This document shows, in pieces, positions 50,606 to 59,451 of a stretch of 64,000 nucleotides of DNA (position 1 is its first letter; every line of letters starts with the position of its first letter). Source of the stretch: UBA5072 sp041737175 (GTDB taxonomy: Bacteria; Bacteroidota; Bacteroidia; Bacteroidales; UBA10428); assembly GCA_041737175.1 (NCBI GenBank), contig JBGSSF010000008.1, positions 62,001 through 126,000 of the forward strand, in the 5' to 3' direction. The translations under genes were made by a program, and so were the position numbers. The notes under the pieces were generated by a model. That model was not told the DNA's origin, did no database searches, and worked only from the letters and a program-made list of their open reading frames with translations.

Positions 50606-50998
50606 ATGACGACAAAAATGAATTTAATGAGTATGAAATTGCCAATCACCCTGGGTCTTATCATACTGTTCGGTACTGCAATGAAGGCACAGACCGTTAT
50701 GGAAAGAAATGCCGGAGAATCAAAGGAAACAAGAGCCGCCTTGTACAACCTCGAATTGATTGCAGGTTCCATGGAAAATGAACTCAAGTATATTGCGCCA
50801 CCAATTGAGCCCTGCCTAAAGGCAGCACAAATCAATTACAGATCCGAAAAACTGACAGCCAGAAGAGAGGATCGCCCGGTTCAGGTTGAATCTTCGAATT
50901 ATACCATGCAGGAAGCCTGGTTAATTAAAGCAGGGTATTACAAATGCACCAGCACCCCTGAATGGCGGCAGGTTAAGAAAGTCCTCAGCGGACGGTGA
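50606..50998 (+). CDS. Small exported protein of unknown function
   Basis: About 130 residues from the ATG at 50606. A signal peptide is clear ('MKLPITLGLIILFGTAMKAQ'). The mature part 'ERNAGESKETRAALYNLELIAGSMENELKYIAPPIEPCLKAAQINYRSEKLTARRED' is helical with one Cys, and it ends 'YYKCTSTPEWRQVKKVLSGR' with a second Cys, which could pair. No family recognised. It is a monocistronic gene before the DUF5916 protein. Confidence 0.68.
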   Translation: MTTKMNLMSMKLPITLGLIILFGTAMKAQTVMERNAGESKETRAALYNLELIAGSMENELKYIAPPIEPCLKAAQINYRSEKLTARREDRPVQVESSNYTMQEAWLIKAGYYKCTSTPEWRQVKKVLSGR

Positions 50999-51136
50999 CC
51001 GGGATTCCCTTTATCAAAAACTTCTTGCCAGTCCTGTTTGTTCATTACTGCAAAAAAAACGTTCCGACGTAATGCCTTTTATCAATCTTAATTACTTTTA
51101 CCACAATCAACCATGTGGTGAAAGTTATTATTTGCT

Positions 51137-53794
51137 ATGAATAAAGTTTTGAATTTGTTGTTGGTTTTGATACTACCGCTTCAATTTTTCCTGCTTCAGT
51201 TTAATCTTGATGCCCAGGCTCCGGATAGCATCATTCCCTTTGACAAAGCTTACAAACGCACCTATCACACGGTAAAACTGCAGGGAAATCCGCCCATTGT
51301 TGACGGAAAACTTGACGATGCTTGCTGGACGCAGGAAGGAATATGGTCGCAAAACTTTATTCAGAACACACCTGTTGAACGGGGCCTGCCTACTTTTCCG
51401 ACAAAGATCAAGATCCTCTTTGATGACAGAAATCTGTACTTTGCACTTTGTGCCTGGGATCCTGAGCCAGAAAAAATCAACCGTTTTGTCGGTAACCGAG
51501 ATGACAATTCAACCGGTGATTTGATCAGCGTGGCTTTCGATACGTATCACGACTACCGGGCCGCACCGGAATTCAATATCAATGCGGGGGGTAACAAAAC
51601 CGACCTGATCGTAACGGATGCCCTGTCGGTTAATCTCAACTGGAACGCGGTCTGGGAAGGAAAAACCGATGTGAATGATTCAGCATGGACCGTTGAATAC
51701 CGCATACCGCTCAACCAGCTCCGCTACAATCACAGCGATACAGGTATGGTATGGGGATTACATGTAAGGCGCATCGTGCGTCGTATTCAGGAAACCGATC
51801 AGTGGAGCCTGATACCCCGTAAAAACAGCGGGCACGTATATTCTTTCGGCACCATGTACGGTTTGAAAGGCGTTCGTAAACCCGGACTAATCGAATTTTT
51901 ACCCTACGTATCAGGCAAAACCACCCTTGAGCCGGAAATACCCGGAAGTCCCTATGCCACAGGTGCACGATGGAATGGGAATGCAGGAATTGACAGTAAA
52001 ATAGGAATAAAAGACTTCACCCTTGATATTACAATCAATCCTGACTTTGGACAAATTGAGGCTGACCCCTCCGTAATGAATTTGACTGCCTTCGAGACTT
52101 TCTATGATGAGAAACGCCCGTTCTTTCTGGAAGGAAAGCATATTTTTGATTTTTCTGCCGACCAAAATATGATGTTCTATTCACGCCGGATTGGTCATTC
52201 ACCTTCGTACAGACCGGTGGTTGACAATATTAATTCTTTTTCCAAAGTACCTGAATTCACCAATATTCTCAATGCGGTAAAATTAACCGGTACAACCCGG
52301 AACGGAATATCCGTGGGTATACTGCAAAGCACGACACAGCGCGAAACTGCCAGGCTTACGGAGGCAGGGATTGAAACCAAACCGGTTGTGGAACCGTTGA
52401 CCAACTACCTGGTCGGGCGTGTTCAAAAGGTTGCCAATAAAGGGAATACACAAATCGGAACTCTGTTTACCTCTACCAACAGGATCATTGATGATTCACA
52501 CCTGAATTACCTGAACCGGAATTCCTATACAGCAGGTATTGACTTTCTGCAATATTCCAAAGACAGGGAATACTTCATCGATTTTAAGGGAATGGTGAGT
52601 TATGTCAACGGAAAGGAAGAAGCAATCCTGGCATTGCAACGTAATGCGCTGCACTATTACCAGCGTCCTGACGCCAGGGATTACCTGGGAGTGGATTCCA
52701 GCCGCCGTTATCTGGCCGGTTCTGGAGGTTATCTGAGCGCCGGAAGACAAGGGAACAAACGGCTTGTATTCTCGGAAAAAGTAAGCTGGTGGTCACCCGG
52801 TTTTGATTTGAACGATGCTGGTTATCTTTACATGGCTGATCTTGTGATGAACCAGACCAAATTGGCCTGGCGCCAGACGGAACCCATGGGTATTCTGCGG
52901 AATTATACATTTACCCTGGCGCAGGTGAATTCCTGGAATTACGGTGGCACCAGTACTTACCACGATGTAAGCGCCCAGTTCACCGCCCAGTTCAATAACC
53001 GATGGGATCTTTCAATCCTTGAATCATGGATTTTTTCGGAACTAAACACCCGGCTGTTGCGTGGCGGACCTGCGTTACGGCTTTCACCTTACTGGGAGAA
53101 TTCTCTTGTATTTAATACCGACAAGTCCAGGCGGGTACTTTTCAGTTTGCAGAATATAAGCTCGGTAAGCACCGATGGTGTTTCCAGACAGTATAAGCTG
53201 GAACCGGGTCTATCCTTCCGATTGGGTAATCACATTTACATTAAAAGTGAATTCGAGTATACAAACAATACCGATAATTTCCTGTATGTTGCACAAAAAA
53301 ATGCCGATACAGAATTACAGTATATCCTGGCCCGAATCAAACAACAAACGTATGCCTTCACATTAAGGTTGAATTACAATATTACTCCTGATATTTCTAT
53401 CCAGTACTATGGAAGTCCTTTTGTTTCAACCGGTTCCTACAGTGATTTCAAACGGGCAGCCGACGCAGATGCTTCCAGACCTGAGAACCGCACTTATACT
53501 TTTGCGGATCCTGAAATCGGGTACGACGAGACCGCGCAAACCTATACGGTTTCAGAGGGCACTAAAGAATATTCATTCAATGATCCCGATTTCAGCTTTC
53601 GGGAATTCCGATCCAATCTGGTAGCCCGCTGGGAATACCGGCCCGGTTCAACACTTTACCTGGTATGGGAAAATAACCGGAACAGCAACGATAATACTTA
53701 CAATTCTTCCCTGGGCAACAATCTTAACGATTTGTTCGGAACAGCTCCCACCAATATTTTCATGGTAAAGATCAGTTTCTGGCTGGGCATGTAA
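51137..53794 (+). CDS. DUF5916 outer-membrane protein with CBM9-like N-terminal domain
   Basis: 885 residues with a signal peptide (to about residue 25, 'LDAQ'). Residues ~35-240 form a CBM9-like domain ('GNPPIVDGKLDDACWTQEGIWSQNF', 'TKIKILFDDRNLYFALCAWDPEP', 'WTVEYRIPLNQLRY'). The rest is DUF5916 ('DFTLDITINPDFGQIEADPSVMNLTAFETFYDEKRPFFLEGKHIF', with the FEGK-type motif) and a C-terminal beta-barrel ending 'TNIFMVKISFWLGM'. Such proteins are common in Bacteroidetes outer membranes; the role is unknown, possibly glycan binding or processing. It is monocistronic, followed by a hairpin. Confidence 0.9.
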   Translation: MNKVLNLLLVLILPLQFFLLQFNLDAQAPDSIIPFDKAYKRTYHTVKLQGNPPIVDGKLDDACWTQEGIWSQNFIQNTPVERGLPTFPTKIKILFDDRNLYFALCAWDPEPEKINRFVGNRDDNSTGDLISVAFDTYHDYRAAPEFNINAGGNKTDLIVTDALSVNLNWNAVWEGKTDVNDSAWTVEYRIPLNQLRYNHSDTGMVWGLHVRRIVRRIQETDQWSLIPRKNSGHVYSFGTMYGLKGVRKPGLIEFLPYVSGKTTLEPEIPGSPYATGARWNGNAGIDSKIGIKDFTLDITINPDFGQIEADPSVMNLTAFETFYDEKRPFFLEGKHIFDFSADQNMMFYSRRIGHSPSYRPVVDNINSFSKVPEFTNILNAVKLTGTTRNGISVGILQSTTQRETARLTEAGIETKPVVEPLTNYLVGRVQKVANKGNTQIGTLFTSTNRIIDDSHLNYLNRNSYTAGIDFLQYSKDREYFIDFKGMVSYVNGKEEAILALQRNALHYYQRPDARDYLGVDSSRRYLAGSGGYLSAGRQGNKRLVFSEKVSWWSPGFDLNDAGYLYMADLVMNQTKLAWRQTEPMGILRNYTFTLAQVNSWNYGGTSTYHDVSAQFTAQFNNRWDLSILESWIFSELNTRLLRGGPALRLSPYWENSLVFNTDKSRRVLFSLQNISSVSTDGVSRQYKLEPGLSFRLGNHIYIKSEFEYTNNTDNFLYVAQKNADTELQYILARIKQQTYAFTLRLNYNITPDISIQYYGSPFVSTGSYSDFKRAADADASRPENRTYTFADPEIGYDETAQTYTVSEGTKEYSFNDPDFSFREFRSNLVARWEYRPGSTLYLVWENNRNSNDNTYNSSLGNNLNDLFGTAPTNIFMVKISFWLGM

Positions 53795-53841
53795 TGATCA
53801 CCTTGACAGCGATTGACAAGTACCATGTGTTACCCAGTGTC

Positions 53842-53868
53842 TGACAGTAAGTTTCTGTCATAGTTTTT
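53842..53868 (+). terminator. Hairpin after the DUF5916 gene
   Basis: TGACAG (53842-53847) and CTGTCA (53855-53860) with a 7-nt loop, followed by TAGTTTTT. The stem is short but the T tract supports a terminator. Confidence 0.5.
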
Positions 53869-54175
53869 AAAATAATGACGACTCTTCATCAGTCTCATAA
53901 AAGCGAAGTCTGTTCCTGAGCCATGTGATTTCATCCTGCATGGCATTTAACCTGTGCAGCAAATGGTTGATAGTTTCTATGCCTTCGAAGTTGATATTCA
54001 GTTCAAAATACATTCGGACAATTTTTTCCAATTCCGGTAACTGGTTTTCGGGAATATATCCGGTTTCTTCGATCATACTTGTTTCTATCAAACCTGTTTC
54101 TGTCAGGGAATGGATAAATGAAATCTCGATATTGTGGCTCGCGCAGAAATCATTTAAAGATATTAGATTTTCCAT
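53867..54175 (-). CDS. Chaperone modulator CbpM-like (MerR-type HTH)
   Basis: 102 residues. 'SLNDFCASHNIEISFIHSLTETGLIETSMIEETGYIPENQLPELEKIVRMYFELNINFEGIETINHLLHRL' is the CbpM pattern: a winged-helix start and a helix pair, ending with a coiled 'MQDEITWLRNRLRFYE'. CbpM binds and inhibits the J domain of CbpA. It follows the CbpA-like gene by 21 bp on the same strand. Confidence 0.85.
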   Translation of the reverse strand: MENLISLNDFCASHNIEISFIHSLTETGLIETSMIEETGYIPENQLPELEKIVRMYFELNINFEGIETINHLLHRLNAMQDEITWLRNRLRFYETDEESSLF

Positions 54176-54196
54176 ATGTTTTGATCTGATTTACGG

Positions 54197-55081
54197 TTAC
54201 AATTCAGATAATTCAGTGAATAGCTCCTTCTGCTTCCTGGTTAGGTTCGTTGGAACCATAATGAAATAGGTTATGTATAAATCTCCGTATTGCCCCTCTT
54301 TTTTGTAAACCGGGAATCCCTTCCCTTTTAATTTGCTTTTACTTCCATTTTGGGTTTCAGGCTTAACTTTCAGTTTTACTTTCCCGTTCAGTGTATCGAT
54401 GGTGATTTCACCACCCAACACAGCCGTATATAGATCCAGATCCACTGTGGTATATAAATCATTCTCCAGTCGCTTATATTTCGGGTGGTTGGATATGGAA
54501 AAAGTAATATATAAATCACCATTTGGTCCGCCATTGATTCCCTGGCCACCATGTCCGGCAATTTTTATAGTTTGTCCGTTTTCGATTCCAGCCGGGATTG
54601 TAATTCTGATATTTTTGCCGTTTACTGTCAGGGTTTGTTTATGGGTTTTAAAAGCATCGGTGAAATTGAGATGCAATTCGGTACTATAATCCTGTCCCCT
54701 GAATTTCATCTGCCGGTTTGCTCCTGATCTGGTGGCTTTACCAAACAATGACTCAAAGAAATCGGAAAAATCACCATCGAATTCTTTCCCTGTATATCCT
54801 CGTCCATAAGATGCTGTTGATTGTTCCTGACTTTGTTGTTCTTTTTCAAATTGTTCAGCATGCTGCCAGTTTTGCCCGTACTGATCATATTTTTTGCGTT
54901 TCTCTGGATCGCTCAATACCTCATTTGCCTCATTAATCTGCTGAAAATTGGCCTTGGCGTTTTTATCATTCGGATTTAAATCAGGATGATACTTTCTGGC
55001 CAACCTGCGATAGGCCTTTTTGATATCTTCCTGGGTGGCATTCTTATCTACCCCCAGAACTTTATAATAATCGATGTACAT
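54197..55081 (-). CDS. cbpA: DnaJ-class curved-DNA-binding co-chaperone (CbpA-like)
   Basis: About 294 residues from the Met at 55081 ('MYIDYYKVLGVDKNATQEDIKKAYRRLARKYHPD'); a Met 10 residues upstream at 55111 is less likely. The J domain has HPD, then a Gly/Phe/Gln linker, and two C-terminal DnaJ domains ('TKELHLNFTDAFK', 'IRITIPAGIENGQTIKIAGHGGQGINGGPNGDLYITFSI', 'VLGGEITIDTLNGKVKLKVKPETQNGSKSKLKGKG'). There is no zinc-finger region, which separates CbpA from DnaJ. It works with DnaK; the modulator follows. Confidence 0.92.
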   Translation of the reverse strand: MYIDYYKVLGVDKNATQEDIKKAYRRLARKYHPDLNPNDKNAKANFQQINEANEVLSDPEKRKKYDQYGQNWQHAEQFEKEQQSQEQSTASYGRGYTGKEFDGDFSDFFESLFGKATRSGANRQMKFRGQDYSTELHLNFTDAFKTHKQTLTVNGKNIRITIPAGIENGQTIKIAGHGGQGINGGPNGDLYITFSISNHPKYKRLENDLYTTVDLDLYTAVLGGEITIDTLNGKVKLKVKPETQNGSKSKLKGKGFPVYKKEGQYGDLYITYFIMVPTNLTRKQKELFTELSEL

Positions 55082-55262
55082 TAATGCAAAATTTACTTCT
55101 AAGATAGACAATAAAAGAAACTCATTTTTGCTGTTAATAAATTATCACCAACCTATTGATCTTGAGTATTCAATATCGTATCTTTATTACAATTGTTAAC
55201 CGCTTGATGCGGGGCGGAAGCTGAAAAGCCAAATGAGTAAGCGCCATTGGACTGGTCTATCC

Positions 55263-55919
55263 ATGAAAAAGTATTTATTAGCTACAGCACTTCTCCTGCT
55301 CCCCATGCCGGCAATCCTGGCACAGACCTTTGGCGTAAAAGCAGGATTGAATTTTCCCAGAATGCTTGTTAAAGACGATGATGAAACTTATTCTGACAAC
55401 GTCAAGGCGAAGCTTGGATTCCATTTGGGCGGTGTCGTTGAAGTGCCCCTGACCGATGCGCTTTCCATAGAAGGAAGTGTAATCATGAGTCTCAAGGGAG
55501 GAAAATTTGTGGAAGAGTTCGGAGACTTCAAGTACACACGGAGCGGAAATCTAATTTATATAAGTATTCCGGTTGCTGCCAGATATACTTATGATCTGGG
55601 TGATATAAAGCTTTATGGGTTAGCTGGCCCATATATGGCCGTCGGTATCAGTGGCAAGTATAAGGACAAATTGGAATATAACGGAGACGAGGAAACCAAC
55701 ACCGAATCCGTTGATTGGGGAAATGATTCAGAAACTGATGATTTGAAACGGCCGGATGCCGGTTTGTTACTTGGAGCCGGTGTCAGGTTAGGCAATATCC
55801 AGGCCGGTCTGTGGTATGAACTGGGGCTCCTAAATATATCCCCTTATACCGACAACGGTTTTAAAACACTAAACAGGTCATTCGCAATAACAGCGGCTTA
55901 TTTTTTCGGGAATGAATAA
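55263..55919 (+). CDS. Outer-membrane porin-like beta-barrel (PorT/OmpA-like family)
   Basis: About 218 residues from the ATG at 55263, which gives the signal peptide 'MKKYLLATALLLLPMPAILAQ'; an upstream ATG at 55233 adds 10 residues. The mature part has the eight-strand small barrel pattern ('FGVKAGLNFPRMLV', 'LGFHLGGVVEVPLTDALSIEGSVIMSLKGGKF', 'NLIYISIPVAARYTYDLGDIKLYGLAGPYMAVG', 'LLLGAGVRLGNIQAGLWYELGLLNI'), ending in the aromatic 'SFAITAAYFFGNE'. A -7-like TATCTTTA is near 55178. The role is unknown. Confidence 0.83.
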   Translation: MKKYLLATALLLLPMPAILAQTFGVKAGLNFPRMLVKDDDETYSDNVKAKLGFHLGGVVEVPLTDALSIEGSVIMSLKGGKFVEEFGDFKYTRSGNLIYISIPVAARYTYDLGDIKLYGLAGPYMAVGISGKYKDKLEYNGDEETNTESVDWGNDSETDDLKRPDAGLLLGAGVRLGNIQAGLWYELGLLNISPYTDNGFKTLNRSFAITAAYFFGNE

Positions 55920-55947
55920 TGAATCCGCTTGAGAACTGTCCGGGATA

Positions 55948-56643
55948 CTATTTCTTTACAATTTTAAAATTAAAGGCCCCGGTACCGAATGTACCCATTA
56001 TTCTCAGCCATAAAGGCAGGATCATTTCGGTACCTCTTGCTGCCGTAATATCACCAAGATCAACAATGTCCTGTTGATTCCACCCGAATTGTTGCAATAA
56101 TTCCCTGACTTTTAACTTGGCATCGGCGTCATTTCCGCACATGAAAACGTTGTGATTTCCGCTGCCAATTATGGCCGGATCAACCATTAAGCCGCACCAC
56201 ATGGTATTTAAGGCCTTCACAACCTTTGCTTTCGGAAACAACCTCTGGATCTCCTCACCCAATGAATTGGTGTTACAAAGTTCCGGTAACAGGCTTGGTG
56301 GCATGCCCTTGCTGAAGTCAAGCGGATTGGTGACATCTATCAGAACTTTACTGCCAAGATTGCCTTCACCGGCAATATTGAGCGCATTGATGGTATTAAC
56401 GCCCTGAGTGGCATTTATTATAATTTCGCCAAATGAAGCCGCCTGTGAGAAATTACCCAGCTTAACCCGGGGATTTAAGGCATGCCACTCCATAAAAGAC
56501 GGACCACCATAATTGTCTTTTGTATTTCGAACCGATGTTTCGGCCGCGTTTCTTGTCCCAAGCATTACATCGTGTCCCAAACCAAGAAGGCGTGAGGCGA
56601 GCGTAAGGCCTACGGATCCGGTACCCAGGATTGCCAGTTTCAT
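55948..56643 (-). CDS. NADPH-dependent F420-reductase-like protein
   Basis: 231 residues. The Rossmann start 'MKLAILGTGSVGLTLASRLLGLGHDVMLGTRN' (GxGxxG, with the TRN after strand 2 favouring NADP) leads to 'IIINATQGVNTINALNIAGEGNLGSKVLIDVTNPLDF' and 'AKVVKALNTMWCGLMVDP'. This is the NADPH-dependent F420 reductase family, but most Bacteroidetes lack F420, so its substrate is probably another flavin or small molecule. It converges with the porin-like gene. Confidence 0.85.
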   Translation of the reverse strand: MKLAILGTGSVGLTLASRLLGLGHDVMLGTRNAAETSVRNTKDNYGGPSFMEWHALNPRVKLGNFSQAASFGEIIINATQGVNTINALNIAGEGNLGSKVLIDVTNPLDFSKGMPPSLLPELCNTNSLGEEIQRLFPKAKVVKALNTMWCGLMVDPAIIGSGNHNVFMCGNDADAKLKVRELLQQFGWNQQDIVDLGDITAARGTEMILPLWLRIMGTFGTGAFNFKIVKK

Positions 56644-56902
56644 AATCAGTGTTTTATTAGGTTGTGTTTACATACAAAACAAAAATCCTGAGCCTAGGTT
56701 CACAATGAGGTTTTAACCTGGATATCCTTGCCCTCAAACTTCCACCTATTATTTTCCATTTACCTGCTCAGGCGTCTTTTTACAGGCTGGTTCAACCAGT
56801 TAACCGATTTTCTTATCTTTTCCTGGTTACGGTCAGTTATTTTTACTTTATATTTATTCTATTATTGAACAACACCATCAAAACTGTTAAAATTTTGAAA
56901 TT

Positions 56903-57085
56903 ATGAGTAGAGAAATGCACAAAACTGCACCTGCAGGTGCCGTTTATGGTCTGGGATTAATTGGTGCCGCGGTATATTTTATATCGCACGCCACAGGTTT
57001 CTGGATGGGCGTTTTAGGATTCCTTAAAGCGCTGGTTTGGCCTGCCTTTCTGGTTTATGATCTCTTAAAACATATGGCAGTTTAA
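56903..57085 (+). CDS. Small conserved membrane protein
   Basis: 60 residues with two hydrophobic segments: 'GAVYGLGLIGAAVYFISHATGFWMGVLGFLKALVWPAFLVYDLLKHM'. The pattern GAVYGLGxIGA...FLKALVWPAFLVYxxLK is one I recognise in small bacterial inner-membrane proteins. Its last 62 bp overlap the 3' end of the convergent Lnt-like gene on the other strand; both reading frames look genuine. Confidence 0.72.
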   Translation: MSREMHKTAPAGAVYGLGLIGAAVYFISHATGFWMGVLGFLKALVWPAFLVYDLLKHMAV

Positions 57086-58553
57086 TACCTGTAATTGCCA
57101 GAAAGACCAGCAGTACAGCGCAAAACCAGGCGAACCAGTCACCGGTTTGAGCATAGATTGTCCGCACTCCTTTTACCGGCAACTCGGTGATGATGGTTCT
57201 GTTTGTGAGGGTATGATAGAAATTCATCTGCGAAAGAACCCTCCCCTGGTAATCCGCCCCCATGGTCAATCCCTCAAGGGTTGTTCTGACCATCGAAAAA
57301 CCATTTTCTATACTGCGCAACATTGAAAGTTCAGTATGCATATTGGCAGCGCCTCTTGCGGGTTCATCTCCGGGAACAATAAGGATATCAACACCTTTTT
57401 TCCCGGCCTCACGGATAAAACGATGAAACTCCATTTCAAAACATATGGGTGAGGCTATCCTGCCATAAGGTGTATTCAGAATCTCTACAAGATTGCCCTG
57501 GTAGAATCCTGCGTTGGGACTCCTGCCTTTAAAGTGATTATAAGCTATCTTGCCATCGGGTTGGATGGCCAGCACATGATTGTCATCCGGGTATTGATGA
57601 TCACCGAATACCAGGAGGCTTGGGAAAAAATAAATCTGATGTTCCCTGGCGAAATCCTGCATCCGACGGATAAGTTCAGCCTCATCTTCGGCAAACACAA
57701 CGGCATTACCGCTGGCCCACGAAAGAATTTTAATTCCTGAAGGTATTAGTTTTTCAGAGGTTTCAAACAATTCGTTTTGTACCTCATGCATTAAATCACG
57801 GTATTTTTCTTTTTGTTCCTGTTTTACTTTTTCCGGCATAGCGTCATAGGTGTAGAAGAGGTTATCTTCCTGAAATCCAAAAATTATTGATCCTACTTTT
57901 ACGGTTCCGGGACCAGGAGCGAAGAAAACCAGGCGTATGCCGCCCCATAAAGTGATGAGAAGAATGAGGACGGTGAAACTTATCACCGGAAGCCTGGTTT
58001 TCTTCAGTTCGAATTTCTCTTCCCAGAGCAAGTTGAAAATGGATGCCAGCCAGCCTACCAGGAAGGAGGGTCCCCAGACACCCGTAACTGAAAGAAGCTG
58101 CATGAGAGGCTTCATTGCGAACATAGAATGGGTCCAGTGGAGGATGGTTCCCAACTGTTCAATATAAGAAAGCAGGAACTGAACTGTAATTAAAGCGGCA
58201 GGATATACAAGGGTTGAAAGGAACTGTTTATGTATCCTTTTAAATAAGAACCGGTCGATCAGGCATGGAATCATCACATAAAGAGCAAAACTCAAGGCAA
58301 TGACAATTTCAAACCACAATTCCACCTGTTCTGCAAGACCAATAAAATAGATATGCGATGCCAAAAGAATAAATGGAAATGACAGAAGAATTCCCCAAAA
58401 ACCGCGTTGTTTCCTGAAATATCTTAAAAAGAAAATGGAGCCGATCCAGGTTGTAACCGGGATATTCCATTTGCCCCCCATAAACAAAAGAAACACACAT
58501 CCTGTGAGAAGCCAGAGGAAGTTGACAACAATTTGCTGCCTCCTGTCTTTCAT
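57024..58553 (-). CDS. Degenerate apolipoprotein N-acyltransferase (Lnt-like) nitrilase-domain protein
   Basis: 509 residues: seven or so membrane helices in the first 210 residues, a nitrilase domain (~218-460), and a final helix (~473-492), as in Lnt. The catalytic Cys371 ('SPICFEMEF') and Lys342 ('NHFKGRSP') are present. Where Lnt has W-x-E ('WSESAIP' in E. coli) this protein has 'LSWASGNA', so the triad Glu appears replaced by Ser281. It may be inactive for acyl transfer, use another residue, or have another role. The 3' end overlaps the small membrane protein gene. Confidence 0.8.
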   Translation of the reverse strand: MKDRRQQIVVNFLWLLTGCVFLLFMGGKWNIPVTTWIGSIFFLRYFRKQRGFWGILLSFPFILLASHIYFIGLAEQVELWFEIVIALSFALYVMIPCLIDRFLFKRIHKQFLSTLVYPAALITVQFLLSYIEQLGTILHWTHSMFAMKPLMQLLSVTGVWGPSFLVGWLASIFNLLWEEKFELKKTRLPVISFTVLILLITLWGGIRLVFFAPGPGTVKVGSIIFGFQEDNLFYTYDAMPEKVKQEQKEKYRDLMHEVQNELFETSEKLIPSGIKILSWASGNAVVFAEDEAELIRRMQDFAREHQIYFFPSLLVFGDHQYPDDNHVLAIQPDGKIAYNHFKGRSPNAGFYQGNLVEILNTPYGRIASPICFEMEFHRFIREAGKKGVDILIVPGDEPARGAANMHTELSMLRSIENGFSMVRTTLEGLTMGADYQGRVLSQMNFYHTLTNRTIITELPVKGVRTIYAQTGDWFAWFCAVLLVFLAITGIKLPYVLRDHKPERQAKPAL

Positions 58554-58693
58554 ATTAAATGTACTAAAGGTTAATATAAGTAACTATTAAAGTAAAAATA
58601 AATGATGATTTGCCCTTGCGAAAGCTTATTCCCTTGAACAGGCCATAATACCTGATGGATTGTACCCCGGTGAATCCGGAATGTACCTGAAGC

Positions 58694-59449
58694 TTATTTA
58701 TTGAGCCATTCTTTAAAACTCTGAACCCTTTCACGGCTCACAATAGATTCGAGTTTATCGGGCAGGAGTTGTACGATCACCCTCCGGTTAAAATAGTTGG
58801 ATATTTTAGAAATAGCGGTTATGCTTACAATGGTGTTGCGGTTTATCTGGTAAAACTGTTCCGGGTCAAGCACCTGATTTAACTCAGTAAGGCTATTTTC
58901 AACGATTGTTTTACCACCTGCCAGGCAACAGGCAAATACCACGCCATCCTCAGCCATGAAACAAGCGATGTCTTCAGTTATTATATACTTATAGCCGTTG
59001 CCTGATCGAACCAGAAACCGCTGCTTATAGGTTTTCGAACCCGTAGAAAATATTTTGTAGTACTCTCTGGAATTTGAATTCATATAGGCTTCCCGGGTTT
59101 TTTTAAATTTATCAAAAGCCTTTTTCAGATCACCGAAGTTTACCGGCTTCAACAAATAATCAATGCTGTTTACTCTGAAAGCATGTATTGCAAATTCATT
59201 ATAGGCCGTTACAAATATTACCGGTACTTCAATATTCACCTGATCAAAAAGATCGAATGATGTACCATCGGTCAGTTGAATGTCAACCAGAAGCAAGTCA
59301 GGAGACTCCGTTTTATGCATGAACCAGTTCACCCCTTTTTCAACTGAATCAATCACTCCCAAAACCGAATAGGCATTGTCATATTGTTTTATCAACCTGA
59401 TGATCAGATCAGCGGTCCGCTGCTCATCTTCAATTATCAATATCTTCAT
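58694..59449 (-). CDS. LytTR-type response regulator
   Basis: 251 residues with a receiver (1-125: 'ILIIEDEQRTADLI', phospho-acceptor Asp in 'LLLVDIQLTDGTSF', Lys in 'YLLKPVNF') and a LytTR DNA-binding domain (~145-250: 'RFLVRSGNGYKYIITEDIACFMAEDGVVFACCLAGGKTIVENSLTEL', 'FYQINRNTIVSITAI', 'VIVQLLPDKLESIVSRERVQSFKEWL'). It begins 2 bp after the kinase stop, so the pair is a two-component system. Confidence 0.95.
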   Translation of the reverse strand: MKILIIEDEQRTADLIIRLIKQYDNAYSVLGVIDSVEKGVNWFMHKTESPDLLLVDIQLTDGTSFDLFDQVNIEVPVIFVTAYNEFAIHAFRVNSIDYLLKPVNFGDLKKAFDKFKKTREAYMNSNSREYYKIFSTGSKTYKQRFLVRSGNGYKYIITEDIACFMAEDGVVFACCLAGGKTIVENSLTELNQVLDPEQFYQINRNTIVSITAISKISNYFNRRVIVQLLPDKLESIVSRERVQSFKEWLNK

Positions 59450-59451
59450 AT

